Part shown: positions 1 through 9,400 of the stretch, piece by piece | Numbering within the stretch: the stretch's first letter is position 1 | Layout of the letters: each line of letters opens with the position of its first letter | Source of the DNA: an uncultured Porphyromonadaceae bacterium | GTDB taxonomy: Bacteria; Bacteroidota; Bacteroidia; Bacteroidales; Muribaculaceae | Reading direction: 5' to 3' | Assembly: GCA_947575235.1 (NCBI GenBank) | Contig: CANPMT010000026.1 | Span: forward strand, 1-38,647 | DNA length: 38,647 nucleotides | Made by a program: the position numbers and the translations under genes | The notes under the pieces: generated by a model | Database searches by the model: none | Seen by the model: only the letters and a program-made list of their open reading frames with translations | Told to the model about the DNA's origin: nothing

Positions 1-42
1 ATCCCCGATGAAATCAGGGATTAAACTGCTGCAGCGCGGAGT

Positions 43-897
43 TTGGGCCGTTTACATAAAAACGTCATCATCCGTTTCCTCAACATACTGTTCAAGGATG
101 AGGGTCTGGCTGTTGAGGACGTAGTCTTTCATGACAAGGAGGTGATACCCGATTTCTCCTCACACGAGAAAGGGGTACCCGGCAAACGGATAGTCTACGA
201 TGTCTATTGCACGAGCCACGACAAGAAAACACATTTCATCCTCGAGATGCAGCAGGGAGACAACGGTCTGTTCAACGACAGGGCCGTATACTACATGACC
301 CGCGGCATCACACTTCAGGGCTATGCGGGCTGGGATTTCAATCTCTGTCCGTTGTATTCCATCTTCATCCTAAACTTCAACCTGAGAGGGATGTCAAAGA
401 GACTCATACATGACATAGCGTTGATGGACCGTCACACCAAGGAGGCGCTGACCGACAAGGTCCGGATGATTTTCATCTCGTTGCCCCAGACAAAGAAGAA
501 CTGGGAGGACTGCAAAACCGAACCGGAGCAATTGATGTTTTTAATAAAAAATATGCACAAGATGGATAAGGAGTCAATACCATACAAGGAAGGGAAATAC
601 AACGACCTGTTCGAGGCATCAGAGATAGGGTCGATGGCGCAGGAGGACATAGTTCTCTACAGCCAGTCACGCACCAAGATGCTCCAGGACCAACGCGCCA
701 TAGAATATGCAGAAGCCAGAGGCGAGGCCAAAGGCAGAGCAGAAGGCAGAGCGGAAGGCAGAGCAGAAGGAATAGCCAAAGGCAGAGCAGAGGGTATATC
801 AGAAGCGAATGCAGCTACGGCAAAGAAATTGTTTGCTGCCGGCCTGCCCCGTGATTTTATAAAAGAGATAACGGGCGTAGATATCCTCGATCTGTAA
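43..897 (+). CDS. Rpn/PD-(D/E)XK nuclease family protein (putative transposase-like), 5' end damaged
   Basis: This reads as a member of the Rpn/PDDEXK_2 family of recombination-promoting nucleases. Asp53 followed by Glu68-Met-Gln70 fits the PD-(D/E)XK catalytic core. The C-terminal third carries the family's typical Gly-Arg-Ala-Glu repeats (about residues 228-255), then a short helix. Known members are DNA endonucleases linked to RecA-independent recombination. The start is unsure: the only usable codon is TTG at 43, an in-frame stop lies at 22-24, and the usual N-terminal segment before the conserved helix (here about residues 6-16) is missing. A 5' truncation or upstream frameshift is likely, so the product may be inactive. 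It stands alone on the plus strand, at the edge of the window. Confidence 0.62.
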   Translation: MGRLHKNVIIRFLNILFKDEGLAVEDVVFHDKEVIPDFSSHEKGVPGKRIVYDVYCTSHDKKTHFILEMQQGDNGLFNDRAVYYMTRGITLQGYAGWDFNLCPLYSIFILNFNLRGMSKRLIHDIALMDRHTKEALTDKVRMIFISLPQTKKNWEDCKTEPEQLMFLIKNMHKMDKESIPYKEGKYNDLFEASEIGSMAQEDIVLYSQSRTKMLQDQRAIEYAEARGEAKGRAEGRAEGRAEGIAKGRAEGISEANAATAKKLFAAGLPRDFIKEITGVDILDL

Positions 898-936
898 TCA
901 GCCATCTGGATGCACCGGAAACGGCGGAGCAAGGAG

Positions 937-1008
937 GACAGGCTTCCAGCCTGTCACAGAAGAAGGAGCCCAGAAGACACAGCAAGGAGGACAGGCTCTT
1001 AGTCTGTC
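937..1008. repeat. Two copies of the ACAGGCT/AGCCTGT palindromic repeat
   Basis: A perfect inverted repeat with 8-base arms (937-944 and 948-955, loop TCC) is followed about 53 bases later by a degenerate copy (990-997 and 1001-1008, one arm mismatch). Both are flanked by GGAGCAAGGAG on the left and CAGAAGA on the right. The same family recurs at 1561, 20458, 20975-21099 and 23164-23297. The 334-base gap 898-1231 holds these repeats, a long hairpin and a short possible reading frame. Confidence 0.9.
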
Positions 1009-1060
1009 GCAGAAGACGGAGTCCCTTGAGTTGCGATTTCCCTGAATTTTCTTGGAAATA

Positions 1061-1114
1061 CCAAATATTTAGGCCGATTTCGTAGTCAAGCTACGAAATC
1101 GGCCTAAATTTTGG
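1061..1114. repeat. Long near-perfect hairpin (about 24-bp arms)
   Basis: Bases 1067-1085 are exactly complementary to 1091-1109, with a 5-base loop. With one bulged base (1066) the stem extends to 1061-1065 and 1110-1114. There is no clear T-run on either side, so this is not a textbook terminator. It could be a small non-autonomous palindrome or a transcript-stabilising hairpin upstream of the antitoxin-like gene. Confidence 0.8.
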
Positions 1115-1145
1115 ATAAAATACGAAAAGATACGGGAGTTTTGGA

Positions 1146-1235
1146 TTGAAAACTATCTCACTCAAATTCGTAGAAGATGGAACAATAATCATTTCCGAAA
1201 ACGAAATTGACACCGATAAAACCTTTGATATATGA
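1146..1235 (+). CDS. Possible short peptide or gene remnant preceding the HTH gene
   Basis: This frame is open from 1119 to a stop at 1233-1235 and overlaps the next gene's ATG in an ATGA arrangement, which is typical of translationally coupled toxin-antitoxin pairs. The only plausible start is TTG at 1146, giving 29 residues rich in Ile, Glu and Asp. No family is recognised. It may be the 3' remnant of a toxin gene whose 5' part was replaced by the hairpin at 1061-1114, or a chance frame. The evidence is only the overlap and the protein-like composition. Confidence 0.25.
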   Translation: MKTISLKFVEDGTIIISENEIDTDKTFDI

Positions 1236-1498
1236 AAACAGCATTTGAAGAATACAATCAGATTGTTGCCTCCATTCCAAAGGAGATACAGGAGGAAGTA
1301 GACTTGGAAATGGCTATTTCAAATAAGATATACACTCTTATGACAGAAAGAGGCCTGTCAAAAGTTGAATTTGCAAGAGCACTCGGCAAACGTCCTTGTG
1401 AAATTACAAAATGTCTCAGCGGCCAGCATAACTTCACACTTGCCACGCTTGGTATGCTATCCACATTCTTCGGCCAACCCATCGTCACAGTGGGCTGA
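1232..1498 (+). CDS. Xre/Cro-type helix-turn-helix protein, antitoxin-like
   Basis: This is an 88-residue DNA-binding protein. After a helical N-terminal arm (residues 1-35), residues 41-75 have the spacing of an Xre-family helix-turn-helix: a Gly-Leu-Ser turn, a Phe-Ala-Arg-Ala-Leu first helix, a recognition helix around Pro55-Lys60, and the conserved Ser-Gly then Phe-Thr-Leu-Ala-Thr-Leu. Such proteins are often the antitoxin of HigBA- or RelE-type pairs and repress their own promoter. Here no complete toxin gene is visible on either side; only a 29-codon frame overlaps its start. It may therefore be an orphan antitoxin. The ATG at 1232 is preceded by an A/T-rich stretch, as is usual in Bacteroidetes. 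Confidence 0.7.
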   Translation: MKTAFEEYNQIVASIPKEIQEEVDLEMAISNKIYTLMTERGLSKVEFARALGKRPCEITKCLSGQHNFTLATLGMLSTFFGQPIVTVG

Positions 1499-1560
1499 TG
1501 CGCCGTCTGAGAGGTTCATGAAACTTGGCTCCTGGAGCAATCAACCGTCGGAGCAAGGAG

Positions 1561-1579
1561 GACAGGCTTCCAGCCTGTC
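1561..1579. repeat. ACAGGCT/AGCCTGT palindromic repeat copy
   Basis: Perfect 8-base arms around a TCC loop, in the same orientation as the copies at 937-1008 and with the same flanks (GGAGCAAGGAG before, CAAAAGAAGGAGCCC after). It lies in the 618-base gap between the HTH gene and the end of the pilus operon. The rest of that gap holds hairpins at 1643-1700 and 1718-1747, then about 340 bases of A/T-rich sequence in which I see no gene. Confidence 0.9.
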
Positions 1580-1642
1580 ACAAAAGAAGGAGCCCAAAAG
1601 CCGCAGCCCAAAATAACACCACATCGACGACCCGTCGAAAAC

Positions 1643-1700
1643 CCCCTACGGGGAGTCATATCCTATCAGATATGGCTCCCCGCAATTTGTTGCCGTAGGG
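1643..1700. repeat. Nested inverted repeats in the gap after the HTH gene
   Basis: An inner stem pairs GGGGAGTCATAT with ATATGGCTCCCC (one G-T pair). An outer pairing CCCTACGG/CCGTAGGG encloses it. No T-run follows on the plus strand. It may end plus-strand transcription from the HTH gene or be a mobile palindrome. Confidence 0.6.
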
Positions 1701-1710
1701 TAGGGGGAGG

Positions 1711-1747
1711 AAAAAGAGAACAGGGGCGCTTCGCAGCGTCCCTGTTC
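1711..1747 (-). terminator. Probable Rho-independent terminator of the pilus operon
   Basis: Read on the minus strand, GAACAGGGACGCT pairs with AGCGCCCCTGTTC (13-base arms, one G-T pair, loop GCGA) and is followed by TCTCTTTTTCC. It lies about 370 bases beyond the stop of the last pilus gene, so the operon would have a long 3' leader or a second, closer hairpin (2105-2135). Confidence 0.6.
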
Positions 1748-2104
1748 CGGTATCTTGAAAACTGGGTCATGATTATACGTCATGAGATCCAATTAAACCT
1801 AAAAACAATCCCTTAGGTATCTAACATTATAACTAACTATTTTCATCTCTATCAATTTTGATGAATCATCTGACTTGACGAATCACTTCGTAAACCAGAC
1901 TATGTTGATACATAATTCGCTTACTACTTTTAAAAATTATTTCACCTTTAATTCATTTAGTTAATACGTTTCCCAAATCCAATCCAATAACCAAATCCAT
2001 TCCATTCTTGAATCTATTCTGTTGGCCGACTCCATCCGATTGACAGGGTAGAGTCACAAGGTCAAGGTAGAGACCTCGCCAGTGGCATACCCTCCGTGGA
2101 GGGA

Positions 2105-2135
2105 GGTAAAGAAGGGCTATCTGCCCTTCTTTACC
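2105..2135 (-). terminator. Perfect hairpin spanning the stop codon of the last adhesin gene
   Basis: The 13-base arms 2105-2117 and 2123-2135 are exactly complementary around a 5-base loop that contains most of the TAG stop. The right arm encodes the basic C-terminal tail of the 1428-residue protein. No clear T-run follows on the minus strand, so it may protect the mRNA end or act as a weak terminator. Confidence 0.5.
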
Positions 2136-5100
2136 TGATTAATCGAACGGGCCTTGCGACGCGGTGCCGACTGAGGCTTTGACTTCCCTGGAGCTAATTT
2201 AGGCGAAGCTGGATTTGCCCATGTGCTTACACCATTTATATTGGTCTCAGAATAGTCATACCTATTAACCAAATTGAGAGTAGGTGATGTCCACTCGTCA
2301 TGTCCCGCTACATCATCATGAATACGAAATTGTTGGAACGTGGGTTTTTTCTTAAAGAAGAGTGCCCAACCACCCTCATAATTAGCTTTTGAATAATCAC
2401 CTACTGCCGTGGCTGTTGAACTATTCCAGAGGATAGGATTAGACCAACCAGTATATGAAACATCTGCAGGTTTAACCCTTATCGCCCAGGGTTCGCCTGA
2501 ATAACCACCATCTGATGACATCAGAGTATACACTTTGTAATTGGTTATACCTTCACCCATTGATTCAAACTCATTCAAATCAAGAGTTGGGGAAGAGGCG
2601 GTGGGAGTATCACCACTATAAGATAAGGAGTATTGAAGTTTCTTTACCTTCTCTATGTCTACAAAGAAATCCATATACGCATATTTCTTACCGAAGATAG
2701 TTGTATAGTTGAATTTACTTTGTTCAGCTCCTGATTGCGCTCCATTTCCTTGATATGTACCTCCAATAGCTTTGAATGATTCATCTTCAAATTCACAACG
2801 AAGCCAAAGGGTATTGTGTGAGTTATCGTAGGGCCAGTAGATACGATATTTAGTATCTACCTTCGGACTTCCCGGTTTGACGTTATCGGCACTATAAATT
2901 GTACGATGGTAACGCCCATCGGCTTCCTTGGTAGAGGTATTGGCAGTATCATAAATATTACCAATATTTAACCTATCAGAGTTGTTAAATTTAAGAATAT
3001 CTTTATCATTGATACTATTGTAGATACTTACTGTAAGGGATGTATTATCCGGAGTGTCAGATGTATTTTTAGTTTTGACATCTATATAGAAGAACTTCAC
3101 ATTGTCAACATATGCAATTGCCGCTTTATCGTTATAGGAGGGATTTTCAATCCATATTTTATCATAAGTATGGACCACATTATCTATAGTAACCTCACCG
3201 GGCCACCAGAGACGGAATGTGTGGACATTCTGCTTCTCTTCAGAAGAGGGTTGTGCATTATAGCAGTAAAGCGTTTTATTGTCATGATTCCAACGCCAAT
3301 AATACCCATTATCTGTTGGATAGCCTCTATACGACTCATGAATTCCAGACTCAAGCGATGAATTTTTAAATGCTTCATCGCCAACTACTTTCCAACCGGT
3401 TATTTCTGACAGTGGCTTACCGGTAGAGTATATAGCTCCGCCCTCAGGCTTTGGGTTCTTGCCCAAAGAGTGGATTATGCCGCTGTCGTCCACATAATTG
3501 AATATGACGTAGAAATCCTCCGGTTGGAGGTTATCAGATTCATAAGAGAACTGGAACCAGTTGTTAAGATTAGACATGGTCGTGGCATTGCCGATTACAT
3601 GGCCCGGCCATGTGGTGGTGGCAATACGAGTTCCACTCTCATCTATACGGTAAAGGTAGACATGTGTGGCACCTGCTACAACAAGTTCTGTACGCGAAGG
3701 ATTGGCAGAATCATCAATATCATTGATACATCTTACAGACATGGCATAGCCATTGTCTTCAAGATTCTGCTCATCGTCTTCACCCTTATTTATTATATAT
3801 CCATATCCAATTGAATAGACAGCACCATTAATATATGAGGTCGTCTCACCTGAAATACTTAGAACTTTCAGCCATCTGCCTGTCTCCTCCTTCTCAACTC
3901 CGGATGCCTGAGTTGATGTCCAGTAATATCCTGCGCGCGATTCACCCACATGATTACCGTTCGCATCAATATAACGGGATTTGGGGAAGAACACATCACC
4001 TACTGAACTGTGGTAACAGGAGTTAAAGTAACCTCCGACTGCCTCAGTATCGAAGGCCGTGGAGTTTCGGAGGGCATTCCATACTTTCTGCATGGGAACA
4101 CGATAGCCGGGAGGAGATACTCGGTCAGCCTGAGAAGAACTTGCGTCATACATTACAGGCTTACCTTCTACGGAATATCGACCTGCGCTGTAATAACCAC
4201 CGGCAGCTTCATCATCGCCATAGTAAGTCACCTCACCTGTAGCCTGAATATACAGTCCGGCAGATTTGGCTCCCAAATTACGGTCGAGCCAATAGCGCAT
4301 ACGTGATGCACCCATTATAGGCACAACTTCATAATAGTAATAGTTATTATCAGCTGTGGTAACATCCACACGGTGATTCACGTATTCATTCTTATGGAAG
4401 AACCCTGTATGATAAAGGTCGAAATGATACTCTTTTGAAGCACCTGCTTCGGTTGTGACTGTCAGAGTAAGTGTGCCTGTGCCATATGTGTAGTCATTCT
4501 CGCCACCGCTCATGCTGCTGCCATCAACGTCAATGGCATTGCCAACGCGTGTAAGATTGAAATTCCAATCTTCTCCAGCATTATGGTATCCTTCCAACCT
4601 TTCGGGATTACCGTCAATCTTTACAAAACTTGTAATCGTCGGACTTCCGGATATTTTAAGTTCCCACTTAAAGTTACGGCTTTTAAGGTCTTCATCAATA
4701 AGAGAGATATCATAAGCGTAGCTCCAACGTGAGTCTTTTCTCCCGTTATGTGCTTGTGCTCTTGCACCATACATTACAGGGAAATGGAAACCCTCGTTAC
4801 GTACCTTCTGGTTATTGCTTGAGGGTTTTACACCATACAGTTTCAGTGATGAAGATCCTTCGTCCTCAGATTTAAGGAAAGCAAAGTAATCATATATAGT
4901 TTTTTGCGAATTATTCTCCTTGCCACCAGATTTGGTGTAATCCTCAGGATACATCACCTCATCCTTTTCATTGTAGATGGTCAGTGAAGCTCTTACCAAT
5001 TTACTGGTATCGAAGTTACGTTCCCAAGTCACGGGTACTTTACGTGTGAGCCCGTGCCAGCTTACTGTCAGTTCAGTAGAGAGGTCACCGAAGTCATCGG

Positions 5101-6403
5101 GTTCTGTGAACCATACCTCAGCCTCATAAACCCTACCTTCATCTTTTGTTTGATCCGGGTCATCCTTTCCCTGTTGATCGTCTATGAGCTTAAAAGAACC
5201 GATTTTTAACCAGTCATTCTCTCCTTCGATATCGATTGCATCCGGGAGATTGATATAGTCAGCGTCTCCATTTTTTGAATAGAGTTTGACGTTGAGTTTC
5301 ACACCAACATGATGCTCGCCATCCCAATCTCCATCTTTTGAAGCTTCGCCTGAATAGATAATCTCATGATTCACGCCAAGTTCACGGATACCGTCAGAAA
5401 CCATGTTGTAGATTACAGGAGAGTGATCATGAATGTCATATTCGATAAGGGGAGTGGGGTTAGCAGCCGCCTCTTCGGGAGTAGAAGCGCCTGGACCTGT
5501 CACATCTTTGATAAGGAACTGATACCAATGGTTGGCAACTACATTGAGAATCTCCTCTGATTCTTCATCTTCATTTACTCTCTTGAAATCGAGACGGTAA
5601 TAGTAGTCCTGACCATTGAAAGCAGCTTTGACAATTACAAAAGCCGCTTTAGAATCTTTTTTGTTATCTGTCGGGTTGACGTACTCAAACTCACTGTTGC
5701 TAATATCGTCCGGGAAATTTCCAACAGTCGATACACTTCCGAGAAGAGTGTTGTTTTGACCACTTATAATTATACAATTAGAAGCAGTGGCGAAAGTCTG
5801 GAAAGGGAAAGAGTTTGAGAGGTCAGCCAATGAGTCATCCTTATCAGCTTCCTCCAAAGGTTTAGTCACTGAAATCTTCGCTCCATTCCTTTTAAGAGTG
5901 ACTTCAGAATCGTCAAGTGTGGCATCTCCGCTCATAGTCATGTAGTTACCAACAGTTACATTTGTAACAAAATTGGGAAGATCTTCCACCTTCGTTACAT
6001 TCGGTGTCAGACCATTGTTGGTAAAGTTAGCTAAGAAATAGAAATGAAGAGAGGAGGCATTCTTGCGTAGTTCGCTGTTATTGATTTTAAATGATACGCG
6101 ATAGGCGGCGTCACAGTCGTTAGCAGCAGATGTCTTCTCCTTAGTGATAGCGTCATTATCTATGACAGCTTTCAGTACGGAGGAATCCTCATTCCCATCG
6201 AAAACAAGAATAGTGAGATATTCGACGCTATTCTCGTCGATGTCGCCAGCGCGGGTGGCGAGAGTCTGCATGGCCGGGACTGTGAGATCAAACTCAACTG
6301 TACCGTCCGGATCCATTCCATAAGGTCTGGGAAGGTCGAAATCGTCATGGCAGCCCATGAGGGTTACCAGACAGATGAGGGATATATAGAGTTTCTTTAA
6401 CAT
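2117..6403 (-). CDS. Giant fimbrial lipoprotein adhesin with FISUMP-like and starch-binding-like modules
   Basis: This 1428-residue exported lipoprotein (lipobox Leu-Met-Gly-Cys18) is the last gene of the pilus operon. Residues about 36-310 are fimbrillin-like, with a Thr-Arg51-Ala site matching the Arg cleavage site of type V pilins. Residues about 690-890 have the hallmarks of the Fibrobacter major-domain (FISUMP) fold: Trp-Leu-Asp-Arg-Asn-Leu-Gly-Ala, then a Gly-Tyr-Arg-Val-Pro, Tyr-Trp-Thr-Ser-Thr and a closing Ser-Val-Arg-Cys. Residues about 900-1340 contain several beta-rich modules with Trp-Pro-Gly or Tyr-Trp-Pro motifs, resembling CBM26-type starch-binding modules. The last 30 residues are Pro/Lys/Arg-rich. 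The N-terminal half resembles DUF4906-type proteins found in such loci, but I am not certain of that name. By position and size it is probably a tip adhesin that binds glycans. Its start is 33 bases after the preceding gene. Confidence 0.82.
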   Translation of the reverse strand: MLKKLYISLICLVTLMGCHDDFDLPRPYGMDPDGTVEFDLTVPAMQTLATRAGDIDENSVEYLTILVFDGNEDSSVLKAVIDNDAITKEKTSAANDCDAAYRVSFKINNSELRKNASSLHFYFLANFTNNGLTPNVTKVEDLPNFVTNVTVGNYMTMSGDATLDDSEVTLKRNGAKISVTKPLEEADKDDSLADLSNSFPFQTFATASNCIIISGQNNTLLGSVSTVGNFPDDISNSEFEYVNPTDNKKDSKAAFVIVKAAFNGQDYYYRLDFKRVNEDEESEEILNVVANHWYQFLIKDVTGPGASTPEEAAANPTPLIEYDIHDHSPVIYNMVSDGIRELGVNHEIIYSGEASKDGDWDGEHHVGVKLNVKLYSKNGDADYINLPDAIDIEGENDWLKIGSFKLIDDQQGKDDPDQTKDEGRVYEAEVWFTEPDDFGDLSTELTVSWHGLTRKVPVTWERNFDTSKLVRASLTIYNEKDEVMYPEDYTKSGGKENNSQKTIYDYFAFLKSEDEGSSSLKLYGVKPSSNNQKVRNEGFHFPVMYGARAQAHNGRKDSRWSYAYDISLIDEDLKSRNFKWELKISGSPTITSFVKIDGNPERLEGYHNAGEDWNFNLTRVGNAIDVDGSSMSGGENDYTYGTGTLTLTVTTEAGASKEYHFDLYHTGFFHKNEYVNHRVDVTTADNNYYYYEVVPIMGASRMRYWLDRNLGAKSAGLYIQATGEVTYYGDDEAAGGYYSAGRYSVEGKPVMYDASSSQADRVSPPGYRVPMQKVWNALRNSTAFDTEAVGGYFNSCYHSSVGDVFFPKSRYIDANGNHVGESRAGYYWTSTQASGVEKEETGRWLKVLSISGETTSYINGAVYSIGYGYIINKGEDDEQNLEDNGYAMSVRCINDIDDSANPSRTELVVAGATHVYLYRIDESGTRIATTTWPGHVIGNATTMSNLNNWFQFSYESDNLQPEDFYVIFNYVDDSGIIHSLGKNPKPEGGAIYSTGKPLSEITGWKVVGDEAFKNSSLESGIHESYRGYPTDNGYYWRWNHDNKTLYCYNAQPSSEEKQNVHTFRLWWPGEVTIDNVVHTYDKIWIENPSYNDKAAIAYVDNVKFFYIDVKTKNTSDTPDNTSLTVSIYNSINDKDILKFNNSDRLNIGNIYDTANTSTKEADGRYHRTIYSADNVKPGSPKVDTKYRIYWPYDNSHNTLWLRCEFEDESFKAIGGTYQGNGAQSGAEQSKFNYTTIFGKKYAYMDFFVDIEKVKKLQYSLSYSGDTPTASSPTLDLNEFESMGEGITNYKVYTLMSSDGGYSGEPWAIRVKPADVSYTGWSNPILWNSSTATAVGDYSKANYEGGWALFFKKKPTFQQFRIHDDVAGHDEWTSPTLNLVNRYDYSETNINGVSTWANPASPKLAPGKSKPQSAPRRKARSINQVKKGR

Positions 6404-6436
6404 AGTTTTAATCTGTTGGTCAGTTGATTCATTCTA

Positions 6437-9400
6437 TTAGAAATCGTGATTTGGATTTCCGGAATACCTGGTGTCTGGATTTTCGTAAGTATATACTTTA
6501 CGATCCTCTACAGTTGTAAAGTCAGTAATTTTGACTTCAATGTTACTTCCTTTAGCCGAATATTGATATCGGTTCCCTAAATACTTGTCATCCCTATCTT
6601 TAGTTTTCTTTAGTAGGAATTCTACGGGAGACTCAGTATCCTTAGGGATAAAGTTAAGATAATACCACTTTCCGTTTGTTGTGAGAGTACCGGCATTGGC
6701 GATATAATAATCAACACTTATACCACTCATCCAGATGTAGGGGTAAGATTGACCATCAATTGTAGCTGGCCAGTATATACGGTAAGATGAAATAGGAGCG
6801 GCAGTATTTGGATTCTGCGAGGTAAAAGCTTTCACCTCAGCGTCCACATCAAACCATCCCTCTTTATCAGGATAATCGAACAACGGGATACCTACCTGAT
6901 TATTTGCAGGATAGCGTCTTCCGGCTATGATTGCATGATTACCATCTTGATCGCTAAACATTATAAGAGCCTTTCCAGGGGTTGCGACACCGGTCAGTTC
7001 GAATTTCCACCAGTTGTTACCCTCATATTGCATCTTAATTCCAGGCCAAAGTCTTGCAAAGTCAGTTCCTTTACATTTATAGCAATCACATACATTTTCA
7101 CGATAATCTTTGCAGAAATCCATGTTATCGTTATAATGCCTTGTGAGTTCTACACCTGTGGTTCCGTTTTTGAGCCAATTCCAATCATCAGTTCGATCTG
7201 TGAAATATCTGAAATTATATTTATCAGTTGGTAAAGATGCTTGATCCGGATCATTGTATTCACCAACATTCCAACCCTTAAAAGCTACTTTCCCAGTGAA
7301 TGAGTATTCCAAAGATGCATTATCTCCCTGTGCATCACAGGCTACAGGCGCGTTTGGATATTGGGAATTAGCTGGAAATTCCAGACACTGATATACATAT
7401 ATATGAGGACTTGACCAATTTGTGCCTTTGAAGTGTATTGTATAGTTCTGTATGTTCGGGATAACGTTAATTGTGACAGTACGTGGCGCTACCTTATCTT
7501 CGGGATATACATTCCCATCTTTATCTACAGGATAGACAGTGAAGGTAAGTGTCCGACGGGATTTCCAAAAGTCATCGCCACCGTTAAGATCCTTGAAACT
7601 TACTTTTAATTCAGTCGTGCCAGGGTCTACTTTAAAAATTTTGCCGTCCTCTATTCTTTCATCCTGAGTAGTTTCGTCATCTTTTTTAACAGGTCGTTTG
7701 ACTGTAAGTACTCGTGTCTCTGCATCCTCAGAGAGAAGATTCCAAGCATCCTCGTTACCACGTACAATCTTTACCTGTGGTACGTTCGTTGTCATGAAAA
7801 TGCTAAGATATCCGTAGTAGTTACCGCCCGCGATAATCTCGCGTACGTCGATGGTTATGTTCTCACGCGATAGCGTAAGATATTCATGAAGGTTGAGTGG
7901 ACTGACGTCAATTCTCTTCATGAGATTGCCGGCATTGATATGGAAGAAATCGTAGGTATGATTAGTCTTAGAATTCTCCATAATCTCCTGGAATGCAGAA
8001 TTCGGAATCTCCGGATTAACTTGTATTGAGATCTTTCCATTCTTTTTGTCAATCGAGAAAAGATACAAATCAAGGTCCCCATATTTAGGTGAGATACAGT
8101 GTATATCTGTGTCGGATTCATACTCGAGCTCGGTTGTCTCGCCGGCGGTTACGGGGATTTCTGTTTCCCAAACGTGCAGGTAATAGGGGCCGTGGAGGGT
8201 ATATACAAGCTGCTCGAGGTGCCAGGGCTCTACCTTCAGGTAGAAGACGCCGTTGGCGGTGCCTACGTAGTCGTAGAAAGTGGAGCGGTGGAGGGCGTCG
8301 GGATGGCCGGTCGTCGGATTAACAATATGACGGATGGAGGTTGTACCCTCAGAGTCAGCACCGCCGATAGTGCCATCTACGGCACCGCCGACAGAGCCTG
8401 TGCCGTAGCCGGAGTTGGCTTCGGTGCTGCCGATTATGAGGCTTTTCTCGTTATTGTCGCTAAAGGAGAGATTTATTCTGGCATAATCCGAAGAGGCAGT
8501 CGTACCGTTGTCGCCAACCAGTCCACCGGTTGAATCCAGGTCTTTGTAGAGACGCTCCGGGATGTACCATACACCCTGCCAAGCCCATGTTGTGGTGGGC
8601 TTGCTGTCGGTCAGCTTGTCAGTGGGGTAGGCTGCGAGACCATCCACGTCTACTTTGGCAGGATCAATCTCTATGGCCTCCCCGTTCTTTCCGGTCGGGA
8701 GAGACTTGTAGGCACCTGTTAACTCGAATGAGGGTACTGTGTTACCTGTCAGAAGGGTAGGTTTGAGGAGGTTTACGGAGTTCGCGCCATTTAAAAGGGC
8801 TGCCCCGCCCATTGTCAGCGAGGGGTTCTGCTCGTTGAGCAGCGTCACGCGAACTTTCGCTACGGCGAAGGTCAGCGGGGCGTACACGTTGGTCGACATT
8901 CCCGAAGTGATTTCAACTACATCGTTTGTGAATCTGCCAGAAACACCATCCGTTGTCAGTGAGGTATAGTTGCAGCTCATCGGTATGCCTCCGAAACCTT
9001 CCTCTGCGATATCGGCAGAGGAGAACGGAGCCATTCCGGTAAGATTGGCCTCACGAAGCTCCGACTCAGAGATATCTTTCCATGAGGATTGAGATACAGA
9101 GAGGTCATCAGTATCCACGTTGGCAAGCACATAGATATGGTAACTTCCTTTGCTGAGAAGCACTGGGATATGCTTGTAGGTTTTATTGTTATCCTGATTG
9201 AAGTCAGAAGGGAGAGTAGAAGAGGTATGTTCTACCACAGTCGGACCGCCGTCAGTGGTAGCGTTGCCGTCGCTGTCAACCGACTGGGGGTAGGCAAGGA
9301 TTGTGAGCGACTTGATGGCAGCCTCATTCACCGAAGCCTCCGAGCGTGTAGCCTCTGTAGGGGCCACAACATTCGGGATCGAAAGCATGATACCCTCGAA

